A program made the translations under genes and the position numbers. Positions 33,785-46,799 of a stretch of 64,000 bases of DNA are shown in pieces. The DNA comes from Karalla daura (taxonomy: Eukaryota; Chordata; Actinopteri; Chaetodontiformes; Leiognathidae). The stretch is from the NCBI GenBank assembly GCA_029224185.1, contig CM055200.1, positions 6,446,433 through 6,510,432 on the forward strand, read 5' to 3'. Below the pieces are notes generated by a model. It searched no databases. It had not been told where the DNA came from and saw nothing but the letters and a program-made list of their open reading frames with translations. Numbering within the stretch: position 1 is the first letter of the stretch; each line of letters starts with the position of its first letter.

Positions 33785-35391
33785 CAACGTTTATTTAAGC
33801 TTTTGATAAAGAGATTAGCCCCATCATCCTACGCTCTTAAGCTGGCCGAGGGGGTCCATGTTCAGGAAATCCTGGCTTTCCTGACACACAGGCTTAAAGG
33901 AGAACCTGGCTCAAGCAACACTTATATGATATGAATACAGTTTCTAATGGTCAGATCAGCATGATTTGGTCTGAAACCTGTGGTGCATGCGGTCTGATTG
34001 GTATGCATTTGGCGAGGGGTTTGAAAAAGGTAAAGGAAAGAAAGAGAGAGAGAGGACAGAAAGTTGGGAGACTGAAACACAAGACGGAGGAGGAGAAGAA
34101 GTGGTGCCAGCTGGGCTGTTTTTTCTTTATTATTAGCCCTATCACAGTGGTTAGAGTCCAGCTTAAAGCTACAAACAGCGAAGTGCTAATTTTAGCCTCC
34201 AAAGAGGATAAGGATAAATAGCTTGCTGCCAGTTTGCCATATGGTCCCCTGCCGATTATATTGTGTCAGGAATATTTTCACTTCCCCACCCCCTTCTCCT
34301 GACACCAACATACACACATTTACGCATAAACACACTCACATATCTGTTGTTGTTGTAGAAAGACGACGACTCTGTCTCAACATGTGGATAGAAGGGAAAT
34401 TGTCAGGACTGTGAGGGTGTTTAAATATGCCCTGAAAAGTCGCAGTGCAGTCAATCTCTGTAAAAATAGAAAGATATGTCTTAGTGAAACAGTAATTTTC
34501 AGACAGGAAGTTGGTGTTGTGGCAATGGCGGCCCATTTCTTTCCCCCTTATCCACTATAGCTTCCAGCTGCAAGGTAACACTTGGCCCCCTCTGTAATCT
34601 CCTGCAACTTGGTTTATATTCCCACTTGTAAATGCGAGCCCTGTAGAGGAATAAAAATGAGTCTCTCTTTCTTTCTCCATCAACACACATGCATATGTTT
34701 CACATGTAAATGCAACACACACACACATACACGCACATACACACAGCCACTCTCCATTATTCTCTCACTCTCTCTCCCTCAAATTGAAATAATTCAATTT
34801 ATGGACACAGTTCCAGACCTCCCTGGCTAAGACCATTATGCATGGAGCCCCCCTTCCTCCCCTTTACGAACAAAAGAACGGGAGAATTTACCAGCCGGCT
34901 CTCCAAACGACACCCACACAAAGCCAATTTCATGCCAGGAAAACACCAGCAGAAGCGCCATTTTTGGTCAAAACCAGCATCCCCATGGATCAGTTTTTTT
35001 TTAATCATTGAATAGGGGGTCGATGCTACTTTAATTTTTCTTGGGGCTTATTTCATAACCCTGATATGACACATGCAGCCCCTGCTGTTTCCATGATTCA
35101 AACCTCGACTTCCGCGCAGGTATTTTCTCATTTAAGAGTGACAGCAACACCATACGATCTCCTGCACTAGCAAGTATTTCCCATATGGATTCAAAGGTTC
35201 CATCTCGGTATAGGTGATAATGAGTTAAAAGAGCAAAGATGTGAAATATCACGTTTGAGGTCGTGTTTTGAGCCCGGGTAACCCGTGATGCAGTAGGGCG
35301 AAGGCTGAGAGTGGATTTCACGTGCGTCAACTGGGCTAAAGCTTGACCCAGGGCTGACCCAGACCAAACATGCTGGCTCCCCTCCCTGAGG

Positions 35392-35422
35392 CCCCCCCCC
35401 CCCCCACACACACACACACACA
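35392..35422. repeat. Poly-C then CA
   Basis: About 14 C followed by nine CA units. Confidence 0.85.
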
Positions 35423-35631
35423 CCCCCGGTCCTTTTTGACATGGATACTTGCTATAGGGATTTTACTGGGAGATAAAGACCTCAGCTAAGAGTTTAGAGA
35501 GAGGGAGGGAGGAAAGAGGAGGCCAGATAACAAATACCTGTAGGTAAACACAAGAGCGGTGGGGTGGGCTGGAGGGCAGCATGGGCGTTTACTCTGTGTG
35601 TTTGCAGAGCAACACAAGGCATACCACTTGC

Positions 35632-35633
<2 letters not shown>

Positions 35634-35672
<39 letters not shown>
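35634..35672. repeat. CA microsatellite, intron 7
   Basis: Clean CA run ending in CGCAC. Confidence 0.92.
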
Positions 35673-35677
<5 letters not shown>

Positions 35678-37651
35678 GTCAGGAGCACACACATTTGAAT
35701 GTAACCTGATCAGCCCTTTTCGCTCCGAGCCAGTGAAACTCAAAGAGATGAGCAGGGACCGGGGGCTGAGATTCTCACTGGTGATAACCTTTGGAGTAAA
35801 AGGCCTGAGTGCCAGTGTTACACACACACACTTGCACACACATGCACGCACACGCACCCTGCTTATAGATTGCGTCCACACCAGCACCTAGAGACTGTCC
35901 CAGGTCAGTCTTTGTTCAACTGAGACGCTCTCCTCAGTGGCTGAGAGGTCATACTTTTACAGGAAGTCACCCCCAGAGAGGTCTGCCCCCTTCAGGAAGT
36001 GACTTGGTGGGGACTGTGAGGTGAGAGCGCCGTGGTCCACGGGGGGCATATCACCCCCGTCCACATGGACTCCTGCTCCATAGGAAGTGGGCCTGCTATA
36101 AACCCACTCACTTCCTCTTCCTCTGCCCGTGTCCTGAGTGCCTTATCGGGGCTGCGTATGGGGAGGCTGATAGCACTACAAATCCCCCTACATCCCCGCA
36201 ACACCACATCCTGCGCCTATCAAGGATACACTGACAGGGAGGCGGAAGTGGAGATGCAGCATTAGCTCGGAGAGAGGATCTTTAAGGTTCGTTTAACACT
36301 CAAGCCTGTGAAACAGAGGAGTTTTGGTGGTGTCAGAGGTGTGGATAGTCTGCTCAAGGCTTCCTGTTGTGACAATGCCAGACACTTGATCTCCACAACA
36401 GTCGGGGTTCTGTTTACTCGTTAAAAACAGCTTAAACCTTAAAATGCAAATGCAACCACCAAAAGTATTTAAATACAGAGGGTTGTTGCGACGATAATGA
36501 CTTATCCTCTTTTCCCTAACCGCCCCGTCAGTAACCTGAGCTCGTGGGTGCAGACCGTATTTCTGCGCCACCGTAGTCCTCAAACCTTCTGTTATCCCAA
36601 AAAAAGGGAAAAAAATACTCTGCGCTATTATTAGCCTGCGCCACCGCAGGGTGAGCGTGCCTGCATTATCTAACTACATACTGCAGTTTGGCTGGCGCTG
36701 ATAGGTTAGCATGAGTGGGAAAATCCTCGTGCATTAAAAGTGTTTATCAGAGGCTGTGTCATTCAGTTAGTAGCCACCGCCGTGTGGAAAAATGCACATA
36801 CTTACGGGCGACAGTGCGGTACACTCTCGTGCTGAAAAATAAACTGTGAAACTTTAGTTTGGTTAATGGAACTGTGCTCTCCAAACATTGAGGCATGATT
36901 ACAGAGGGAGGAGACTGATTGCTGGTACTGAAATCATACATTTTCACTTAATTTTAGTTCATCAAACTGGTGGCTTTGATAGCTTGGCTGGAGTAAGACG
37001 AAGTAGTGCTGCAAGATGTAATTTTACAAAGTTTCGCCCATTGGAAAAGATGAGATCATTTGAAAGGATGTGTTTTCGTGTTGGCTAAAAATGATACCTT
37101 GATATTATAGCTGTGCAAAGAGTGCTCCAGGAAGTTAAGAAAAATACACTTTTCATGGTTAATTGAAGGGTCCTCATGAATAAAGTTAGTTTTTCTTGTC
37201 CTAAAAGGTATAGATCTGGCTGAATGTTGGTTGTTGTAACATGTTGTGAGTTCACAACAAAGTAAATAGGATGTTTTTCCTTTGGATCAGCTGAAGGTTC
37301 CCTCTCTTTGTCCCATGTCCATACTGAAGGACTTTTGAACGCCCTTCAGCACATCAGCTGACTTTTGGAAAGGACCGCCGAGCCATTGTGCTGTTAAGTG
37401 CTCTTAGCTTTTGTTATAGTCCTTGTCCTCTCTACCATCCCTTCCCCCTTCCCCTCATCTACCATAGTCCATTTGTGTCTCTCTCCCTCTCTCTCTCTCA
37501 CTGTGTGTGTGTGTGTGTTTGCTGTGTGCTGAGTTTGACCGTGCTTGGTGTGTCAAAGGTGTCAAAAGCCATCTGAGAGGCAGCGAAACAATTGGGAGTG
37601 AGAGTCAAGAGTGAGAAAGCAGCAAAAGAGGCACGATTTCAGAAATCTTGC

Positions 37652-37656
<5 letters not shown>

Positions 37657-37742
<86 letters not shown>

Positions 37743-37752
37743 TGTGTATGTG
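37657..37752. repeat. GT array, intron 7
   Basis: About 95 bp with two TT interruptions. Confidence 0.95.
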
Positions 37753-38271
37753 TGTCTGAGGACTTCCCTTCAGTGAGGCGAAGAATCTGTGGGCCCCCCT
37801 CACAAGTGCTCCCATTTGAACCCAGTCTGGCCTTCTATCTTCAGGTTAGGAAGGGGAAAAAAAGAAAACGGCAACACAAAGGCAAGAGGGGAAAAATCAA
37901 TAGTTACACAGCAAAAGTGCTCAACATGAAAGGGTGAATTCATCGCCCTACACTTTCATTTTAGCTTGTACCGTCTGTCTCTTTCTCTTTCTCATTCTTT
38001 CTCTCCTGACTGATCTGGAAGTGGGAATAAAAGGCCGTCGCTCCCTGTGTGTGTGTGTGTGTATGTGTTGCTGTGCATGGAGACACACTGCAGTTTAATG
38101 TCGTGTCGGTACCCCACGCTTGAGGCAGTTTCCAGCGTGTCAGGCAGCCTGTGGTGATGACCCTTTACGGGAAAATGGCACAGAGAGAGCAGTCACATTT
38201 ACACTGACATTTTTGCCATCACCTATGGCTATGTCAACAGGCCTGATCCCCCTCCTCTCAACCTTCCCCCA

Positions 38272-38352
<81 letters not shown>
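38272..38352. repeat. CA array, intron 7
   Basis: About 80 bp with single A and T interruptions. It lies 520 bp after the GT array at 37657, in inverted arrangement. Confidence 0.95.
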
Positions 38353-38353
<1 letters not shown>

Positions 38354-38559
38354 ATACTGCCGCCTTCTCTTACTACCACCAGAAGATGGGCCTCAGCTAG
38401 AATACACAAAAACACAGGAGCAGAGACAATGACCATCAATGAGACAATGAGTGCAATTAATCATTAGATCTGTAAAATATGTAACGCTGCAACAAAACTG
38501 CAATTTTGCATTTTTTTTGTAAAACAAGTTATTAGTTTGTCTGACACAATGATACAAGA

Positions 38560-38800
38560 ACGTCCTTGGTGTGAATGCCGGATGTTGGTCTTGTCTGTGT
38601 GGAATTTGCATGCTCTGATAATGTATGCCTAGGTTTTCTCCAGGTCCTCCGGTTTCCTCACACAGTCCAAAAATATGCATAGTAAGGTGGATTGGGGAAG
38701 TGTGAGAGTGAATGGTGCATGTGTGTGCCCTGCGATGAAGTGGCAGGGTGTATCCCCTGCCTTCGCCCCATGTGAGCCGGAGATCATGGATAGATGACTA
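38560..38800 (+). mobile_element. Decayed teleost interspersed repeat, + orientation
   Basis: Ordered blocks TCTGTGTGGAATTTGCATGC, TCCGGTTTCCTCACACAGTC, CAAAAATATGCAT, GTGAGAGTGAATGG, GTGTATCCCCTGCCTTCGCC and terminal CATGGATAGATGA match the family at 26155 and 51085. The tail is short and degenerate. Confidence 0.7.
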
Positions 38801-39049
38801 TCCCATCTGCACACAAGAACAATGTCACCTGCACACATGTAAATACGAAACACATGGGAGAGCATGCACAAACGCCTGCTTGCATTTAGTCTGAATGCTC
38901 ACAACAATACACTCAAACCACTCCAGCAAAAGCCGTACAAGTCGCGCAAACCCGAGGCCTTGACAAATGCTTCCAATTAACTCCTAACTGCGTAAACTCG
39001 CCTGTGCTTTGCTTTTTTCCTCTTTTGTTGTCAGTTAAACACGTTCTCT

Positions 39050-39350
39050 GTCTCTGGCTTCCTGATCTCCTCCTCATCAGATCACCACAAATGAAATAAT
39101 TACTCCAAACTTTGCTTGGATTCTCACAACAAGAAGTCTCCAGTGTGCTTTAATTACAAATAACCCCTGTAAATGAGTCACCAGTTACTGTCATTATTGA
39201 ATCTGTCAGTGCCGATCCACAGAACTGTCATCATTCAAAGTACCGGCTTTGTTATTGCTAAGCACTCGTTATTTACTGTAATTACTTGAATGGAATTGTC
39301 TTTGATTACAGGAAGCAATTACTTAGCTCTCCCCTGATTGTTTACCTGGC
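39050..39350. promoter_or_regulatory. Candidate enhancer with a cluster of TAATTAC sites, intron 7
   Basis: Exact TAATTAC at 39097-39103, 39151-39157 and 39279-39285, plus CAATTAC at 39316-39322, within about 230 bp. Two TGTCA-containing motifs (39190-39245) are in between. TAATTAC-type sequences are bound by many homeodomain proteins. Repeat-free and AT-rich. Confidence 0.45.
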
Positions 39351-40224
39351 AAGACCCTTTTTTCCTTTTGTAATAATGACAATTCTCTCTGTCTGCTTAA
39401 TGTATTTGTTGATTCTTTTGTTTCCCGTGTCTGTTCGACAGAGATTGATCTATGCTTCACTGTGATATGATCCAAATGCGCTGGCTGAAGTTTTGAACAA
39501 AGATCTGAAAATAGAGGAGAGTCTCTCTGGCAATGGCAGGAAGGGAAGTCTAGACTAGCCATATTGTTTTGCCGACAGCGCATGTCATTATCCGCAGAAT
39601 AGTCGAGGGGATTTCTCCCTGTCTCTCCTCCTACTCGGGAATAAAAGGGAGGCGAAACAGCATTGGTCACAGAGAGTGTTTTGTATTGAAGTTAGTGAGT
39701 GTGTGTGTGTTGGTTTAGAATACTTTGGTAGTCATTATTGGAAAGTTGCCTTATGGAAGATCCCAAGAATGGGATGCATGTGAGCGTATTTGGAGTGTGT
39801 GTCTGAGTCGGGGGCAGCAAGAGGGGAGACACTTTTGAAAATGTGCCCCTAGTTGGGAATTGTATTGCAAGGAATTCCTGCATGTTCAGAATATTTGCAG
39901 GTGGGAGGGGCTTCTAGGGCCATGGAAAGGGAACCCCCCACTGCCTGAGCCCCCCTCTACCCCCACCACATCCCTGAACCCCCGCCTCCCTCCGAGTCTA
40001 GAGCTTATGAATGGCCTGAATACAATAAACGCCACTTTTTTCTCCTCTCCCTCCCTCTTGCGAGCCCTTCTTTACCTCTCTGAGGATTTCTGGGAATGCG
40101 ATGTATGTCTGTGTGTGTTTGTGTGTGAGTGTTAGATAGAAAAGGAGTGAGAAGGGGAACACTTCAGTCAGCGTAGATTAGAATGTCTGCGTGTGTGTGT
40201 GCATGTCCTTTAGATATTACCATT

Positions 40225-40263
<39 letters not shown>

Positions 40264-40264
40264 G
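40225..40264. repeat. GT microsatellite, intron 7
   Basis: GT run with TATA interruption. Confidence 0.88.
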
Positions 40265-41706
40265 TATGGATTTCTCGCCTGCCAATATGAGATATGTGTA
40301 TCCCATGTGGAACAGGATAGCAGGTCCCCGAGGCCTGGGCCTTGCCTGGGCAGCCAACCCAGGGTCATGTGAGCTTTCTGGGGTGTGAAACTCTAGGAGT
40401 GGCCCATGAGAGATCAGCTCCAGGTCACTTGCACTCACAGTGAAAGACACACTCTCTCTCTCTCTGTCTCTTTCTCTCTCTCCCACAACAAAAAGCTCAT
40501 AGAATAAATGCACTGTCATAAACTCAAAGGACCTCAATCCATTCCCTCTCTCTCTCTCAGTCCATCCGCTGCCTGTAAAACCTTGCAAAAACATCTCGCT
40601 GTATCCTCCAAAAACGTTTAGCCATCTGTGAATGATTCCCGCCACAGGATCCCACTTGTGACATCTGGCGTAAAGCTAATATTCATAACCTCTTATTCCT
40701 CAACTCGGCAGTGCTGCAATGAAGGAATTATTAGAAAGCTAAATGTCATTATTCTCCCGTGTTGCGCTGGAAGCGACGTGTCTGACAAGATCGCTCTTCG
40801 CACATGAGTGACTGGTGAATCCGCCGCTGTTAATTTGCCAGGCAGCAGAAAAATGGCTGACACCTCGGAATGGCACGTGTGCCCGTGTGGAGGGGGCAGG
40901 TAGTACCAATCTCTGTCTTACGCCAAGAGATGGTTCATAATCAGATCATAACAGATTAGCCTAGATACTGCTTGATAATGTCAGGGTACGCCTTGAGACA
41001 GAGAGCTGTAGAGAAGTGATGAAGACACAGGAGACGGAGACGAGCAGACGGAAGAGAGGAAACATCATTAGTACACACGAGTTGAAGACGCAGGCAAAAA
41101 ACATAATTGTCGTCAGTGAGTGCGCTGAACAACGCTAACCCACTTTACCTCAATTTTTAACCATATTTAATCAGCAAAATATAATTTACCGCTGTCCTGT
41201 TTGATTTACAATGAAAGAAAACTTCAAACCTAGCGTGGTGAGTGATCACCACGCCTCATCTTGTGTCCCCAGAAATGTGCAAATATGCGCCGGTCCAAAC
41301 ACACACACTCACACTCACACACCCCAGCAGACAGAGAGAGCAAGGAGGAGGAGGAGAGAGAGAAAAGTAATGAAGTAGGAAGGAGGGCAAGGCAGGAATG
41401 AAACACGAAGTGGCGGAGAGGCTTAAATAAAAGCCACCGAAGCTGAATGAGCATTGCAGTAACTGTCTGTTTAGCTAATGCTAACGACGCTAGTGAAAAT
41501 GCATGAAGAAAGCTAACCTAGTTTTTACGTCATTATCTGTTTCTGTGTGTGTGTGTGTGTGTGGGAGTGTGTGTCTGTGTCTGTCTGTGTGTGTATTTGC
41601 GTATACAGCGTGTGAGGGGACTGATAAAATATTCCTTCCCTTGGTTGGCCCCGGGGCATTTCAACTGCCCCTGGCTCCTTCCAGTCACTGGCCTGCTCCC
41701 TAATTG

Positions 41707-41796
<90 letters not shown>
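41707..41796. repeat. CA array, intron 7
   Basis: About 90 bp of uninterrupted CA; GT runs at 41542-41600 upstream on the same strand. Confidence 0.95.
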
Positions 41797-41800
<4 letters not shown>

Positions 41801-42059
41801 CATTCTGAGCTTCTGTGGATGGAAACACACATGCATAAAGAAAGGCAGAGATAGACACAGACGTACAGACGAATGCACATCCATGCATGCATGCATTCTT
41901 TGCACACGAACATGCACCCCCACCATCCTGCATTGATTCCCACCCCCCCTTCCTCAACCACCACCACCACCACCACTACCCCATGCCTCCACCCCCATTT
42001 CTCCCTCTCCCAGCGCCTTCTCTAACTAGTTGCAAAGATGTTGTCATGGCCGATCAGTG

Positions 42060-42107
42060 GGCCAGGCCCAGAGTTGTGCCTGTGGCCAAGCCCAGAGTTG
42101 TGACTGG
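42060..42107. repeat. Tandem duplication of a 24-bp unit
   Basis: GGCCAGGCCCAGAGTTGTGC and GGCCAAGCCCAGAGTTGTGA stand side by side, spaced 24 bp. Confidence 0.8.
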
Positions 42108-42224
42108 AGCTTTCGAGCCTAGCTGGCCCACGCCGCTCGTAGATGGTTACAGCCTGCTGATGCTTTTAATGAGCCCCTGTATGGATAGCGACTGCCTGGT
42201 TCATTGGCTGGGCTAACTAGCTGC

Positions 42225-42285
42225 TCTCTGACTGACTGACTAAGTGTGTGGCTGACTGACTGACTGGCTAACTCACTGACTGCAA
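42225..42285. repeat. (CTGA)n-like degenerate tetranucleotide
   Basis: CTGACTGACTGACT-type runs with interruptions. Confidence 0.8.
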
Positions 42286-44197
42286 ACCTGACAGCCCTGG
42301 CAGTTTATTTAGCTAGCACACAGCGTCTACACTCCAGAAACTTTCAGGATATTTACATCTCAGCAACTTGAATGCCATGAATACCTCCGTGCGTATAATG
42401 CAGCGTGAGCTTCGGACATTAGTTTATAAGTGTTAAGTAGCCAATTGTTTGGAGAGCACAACAAAGCCCCACGTGCTTGTTTGTTTTCAGAAGTCTCCAT
42501 TTTAGGAGACCTTTGCGGTGTTAGAAAATGTCAGCCTCAAAGGCCAAAATGGAGGACAAAAATTATCTGCATTACAGTGGACATGGCCTGACTGACTGTC
42601 CTGCTTCTGATTTTTTCTCAGCTGATTACCTCCGTCTCTTTCCAATCCTATCCATTATTTTCTCCTACTTCATCGCCCGTGCACCGACTGACTGAGTTTT
42701 TTTTTTTCTCGCTCGCTGAATATTCCACATCCGTTCTTTCCCTCCTTCTCATCTTACTCTCTTGCACCATCTCTCATTTGATGTTTTACTTCTCTCCTCT
42801 CTCTCAATCTGAGGTGACATTTCCCCAACATGGCTGCCAGACACAGCTTCAACACCTTTTCTGCGTCACCCTCTTTCACTCCCACAGTCTCTTTCTTTTC
42901 TCTCCTTCCTTGTCTCCCTAAGCAGAAATTAGCCCCAGACCTTGCAGAGGTGATTGGTATCAAATTGCAGTGAAAATGGAAATGCCAATAAAATTGACGG
43001 CCGTGCTCCAGCCCTCCTCCTTCCTTTTCCCCCTCTAGGTAAAATAAGTGTCTATAGGTCAGACTTACTTAGAAGTACTGGGAGAGGAGAGGAAAAAAGC
43101 GATACTGGGAGGGGTTAAGGTTTCCCTCGCTGGTTTAGGGTTTGAGTTACTGGTGACAAACGTGGTCGAGCTTTCCCTGAAATCTGTAAAATTGGGGTCA
43201 ATGCAATTTCTCTTTCCATGTCCTTTCTGGATAAACGCTTTGAGAAGAGATCTTATGCATGTTAGACATGAGCAGGAGCAGTGTTCCCGTGTTCTTTTGA
43301 AGTGGCTCAGTGATGTGGTGTGTCGAGAGTACGTCTCTCACATTATGCATCATTTTGGTGTGTGATTAATTATTGATTAGCCAGGGGTCTTAAGGGTTAT
43401 TTTATATTCTGTAGGGTCATGATTAAGAGTGTTAAAGGTTATAGTTGCTGCTTGTGCTTATTTTATTCACTGCAAATTAGGATGTCTTACATTGCTGATA
43501 TTGTGCAGCATATTACACTCTAGGACAACATGTGACTGTATTCAATAATCCCAGGTAAAGTCAATAAAAAAAACATAACTAACATAACATAAAAAAAACA
43601 AGTTCTACATGATACACCATTAAAAAGAAGCCTTAGTGTCACGTAACACCCCTGTTCTTCATGAAATATCAGTGTTTATTACTCATTTTGTGTTTTCTCC
43701 TCTCTTCTCACCTTCTTCAAAACATTCCTACTATTCACTTGCTCACTCCTTCACCCCCTCACTGATTCAGTCACTCGCTCATGATGTGAGCCAACACTCT
43801 GGCCGGTTGCTTCTGTTTTCCCGACTCACATGGGACGAGCCCCTAGGTTTGTTATTGTAGGCTTTGCTGAACATGAGCCGGTCTTTACAACGGATTGAAA
43901 GCATTTGCTTCCAATGAAAATCTGGTCTTAGATTACAGGGCCTCGGCTCAGCTCACCCCGCTTTTTCCAGCAGGCAGAGGGACGTACGGAGGAAAGGAGA
44001 GGGGAGTGAGACACAGACAGAGGGGTGGGTGTATTTTAGCCCTGAAACAGTAGGCAGGAAAAAAAACTCACTTGTTAAGCTTGCGCTGCATTTGTCCCTG
44101 GCTAATGATGTAACTGAAGCTCGCAACATGAGTGTGTTTTTAAACAGATGGAGGTTCAGAGGCTGGGTGGGGAGAGGGGTCCAGGAACGTCATGCTG

Positions 44198-44455
44198 AAG
44201 TGGTTAGTCGATTAATCAATCGGCGGATCAGTACTTCGACAGCTGTAATTAGTTGACTACTTACCGAGAAAACATATAAAGAGAGACTAGTTCCCACTCT
44301 GTTTCCTGGTTCTCGCTGCTTTACACCCTGTAATTGAATATCTTTGGACTTCATAATGTGTATTTTTCCAAATATTCCACCATTTTAAATGGACAATCAA
44401 TATCTCGGCTAGTCAGAAAAAATATTAACCGGATTGACGATCCTTGGTTTCTGCC
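44198..44455 (+). mobile_element. Decayed fish repeat of the TCGATTAAT type
   Basis: Begins TTAGTCGATTAATCAATCGG, later has TAATTGAATATCTTTGGACT, ATTCCACCATTTTAAATGGA and ends in CTAGTCAGAAAAAATATTAACC. Ordered TCGATTAAT, GAATATCTTTGG and terminal TAGTC/ATTAA blocks are typical of a nonautonomous repeat common in teleosts. Family name not assignable from memory. Strongly diverged. Confidence 0.55.
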
Positions 44456-44559
44456 TTATTTTGAGTGCATCACTGAATATAGAGGAAATGTGTCTGCATC
44501 CGCATCGTGACTGCCTTGCTCCAAAGCACTTCATTGTGCCTCACAGCCATTGCCTGATT

Positions 44560-45170
44560 CCTGCTCCTGACCTTTTGTGGGCGCTACAGTAGCCCAGCCA
44601 CACCAGTAGCTTTATGGCCACATGTGTATTATTAATGTGGATGGCGTTTGCAGCATCTATGAACAGCGAGCTCTTGTTTTATCCCTCCCCCCGCCCATCT
44701 GATAGCGTCACCTTCACTTGAGCATGAGGTTCATTAGAAAGTCTTCAATATGTGTGCATATGCATCTCCTTCTGCCAGAGCAGTCGGAGAGAGGGAGCCA
44801 GAACCAGCCAAGAGTGTTGTTTCGTATGGATCATTGAGAGCCTCTCTCTCCTAATGGTGTATATAATTCAGGTGCCCTCCAGGCATGCTTTCAGGAATTC
44901 TTTTGCCTGAGGTAATGGGGAGCAAAGGCCTGGATTTTATGCCCTTGATTATTCCATTGATGTGGCAGGCTGGAAAAAAGTCATCTCCAACCGGATTAGC
45001 GCCAACATCCCCATTAATTATCGATGAATCGAGGGCTTAGGGTTTAGGTAGGTGCTGGGTGTCGCCCTCTGCAAGTTAGTGGAGTGCGAGCCCGCTTGAA
45101 TGCAGTTATCTACTCTCGCCACAGTGAACAGACCTAGAAGCTTTAGAAGTGCTTTGTGTGTAATCAATAA
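44560..45170. promoter_or_regulatory. Candidate conserved noncoding block, intron 7
   Basis: Repeat-free. It contains GTATTATTAATG near 44626, GTGCATATGCAT near 44755, GATTATTCCATTGATG near 44947 and CCCATTAATTATCGATG near 45009. Lies 1.2-1.8 kb before exon 8. Confidence 0.35.
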
Positions 45171-46331
45171 ATAACTGAATCCAATTCTGTGCACAGCTCC
45201 AGTGTTTTCTTTTTTTCCCCTTCCTCTTCTTTCCTTCCTCTCACTTCCAGTTGAGAGAGAGAGAGAGAGGCGGTACGGGACAAAAGTCAGTTATCAGGCG
45301 GTGAAATTTCAAGCAGTGAGGGTGCCACTTGTTTACCTCGCCTCATGTTTCTTTTATGATTATCGTCTTCATTGAGGGTGGCTCGCATTTTTGAATAATG
45401 ATAATAACAATTAGGCTTTTCAAAGCCACAGATGGGAAGAGCCTCTTTCTCTCCACTGGAGCTGTATAGAAAGCGTACAGTAATTGGATAGTTTTGAATA
45501 TGTGCACTGTGTGTGTGTGTGTGTTTGCAGTGTGTGTGTGTGTGTGTTCATGTTGTTGTAGATGGAAAGCAGTGAAAAGGCCCACAGAGCACCTTCTTTT
45601 CACTTTTCTTCTCGGTGCTCCAATACTCTAAGCTGTCTCGCTGTTCCCCTTAGGTGAGGTTAACTGGCCTTAATAGAGCCTTATCGAAGCCCTACAGGTT
45701 GCTGTAAGCAGCCATGACGCCATTGTTATGAAAAGCAGCTAGCTTTGTTAGTGCTGTTTGTGCCTCTGACTTCATTTTTTCCACCTATTTTCCTTTTATT
45801 TTCTGCCTCCCCCCACCTCCGCGCAACCTCCCCTTTTGTAGTGCGGTGTTACTCTTTCCACCTCAGGTAAAATGGCAGAATGCGCCGGGGCGACGCTTCA
45901 ATAACTATTTTCCCCTCAGGATAATAAAGACTAAATCTCTCTGTCATTTTCAATTCTGCGCAAGCTTGGATGGGAGAGTGGGGAAATGCGACCTTACAAG
46001 TCCTTTGTGCTCCCCGTTCTCCCTCTCTTTCTCGCGGAAAGATGCGAACGCTCGCTGTGTTTTCAAGTGACGGAGGGGGGAGAGAAATGAAAGGCAGGGT
46101 TATTTATAAATGTATTAAAAATGAATGCATTTATGAGGTGCTGTTTTCCAGCCATTCTCTGCTTGCCATTGTTGTGTCTCTATACCCCACCGTCTGTGCA
46201 TACAAAGCCCTCCAGAATTCCTTCGAAATCGTATTTATTCCCTTTGAACGCAGAGGCGCAGCAAATGCAGGAAGTAAACAAACCGTGCGTCTGATCCCCG
46301 CTGTCTCTTCCTGTTTCTCGTCATGTGACAG

Positions 46332-46477
46332 GTGATGGCCTGGACAACAGCGTGGCTTCACCGAGCACAGGGGACGACGATGACCCGGATAAAGAAAAGA
46401 AACGCAACAAAAAGAGAGGGATCTTCCCCAAGGTGGCCACCAACATCATGAGAGCGTGGCTCTTCCAGCACCTAACA
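46332..46477 (+). CDS. meis1: meis1 coding exon 8 (acidic linker and start of homeodomain)
   Basis: 146 nt encode residues 246-294. They read DGLDNSVASPSTGDDDDPDK, then EKKRNKKRGIFPKVATNIM, then RAWLFQHLT. The basic KKRNKKRGIFPK run is the homeodomain N-terminal arm, and KVATNIMRAWLFQHLT is helix 1. The exon stops just before HPYPSEEQ, the three-residue loop extension that defines TALE homeodomains, as in other vertebrate MEIS genes. Phase 1 entry after tgtgacag, phase 0 exit at gtgagt. KEKKRN versus KDKKRH in mammals is a conservative change. Without the following exons no DNA-binding helix 3 is present in this window. Confidence 0.98.
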
Positions 46478-46799
46478 GTGAGTTGAATGAAACGGCATTT
46501 GTTCCCAGTCGTTCTCAGTTTCACATCACGTGTGCGAAAACTTTGCACAGCCACAGGCTTTCCTACTTCTTTACACACACTCGCGCAGGCACGCACATTT
46601 TCTGTCTTTCGAGCTCTTGTTCCTGTCTCATTTGACACAAATACGCAGCGCACGCAAAGACACACTGGTGCACAGACACTGACACACACACACTGACCCC
46701 CTCCTCCCGCCCTCTCTTCCTCCCTCTCTCCCTCTCTCTCCCTCTCTCTCCCTCTCTCCTTCTCCACAATGTATCCCTGTTCCTACGGTGAACACTTCA

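Larger units (their letters stand above)
23876..46331 (+). other. meis1: meis1 intron 7
   Basis: 22.5 kb between exons 7 and 8, with no supported exon. It contains most of the interspersed repeat copies found here (26.2, 27.9, 31.7, 38.6 and 44.2 kb), an approximately 870-bp polypyrimidine tract, many CA/GT arrays and candidate regulatory blocks at 32.1-32.9, 39.05-39.35 and 44.56-45.17 kb. Confidence 0.85.
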
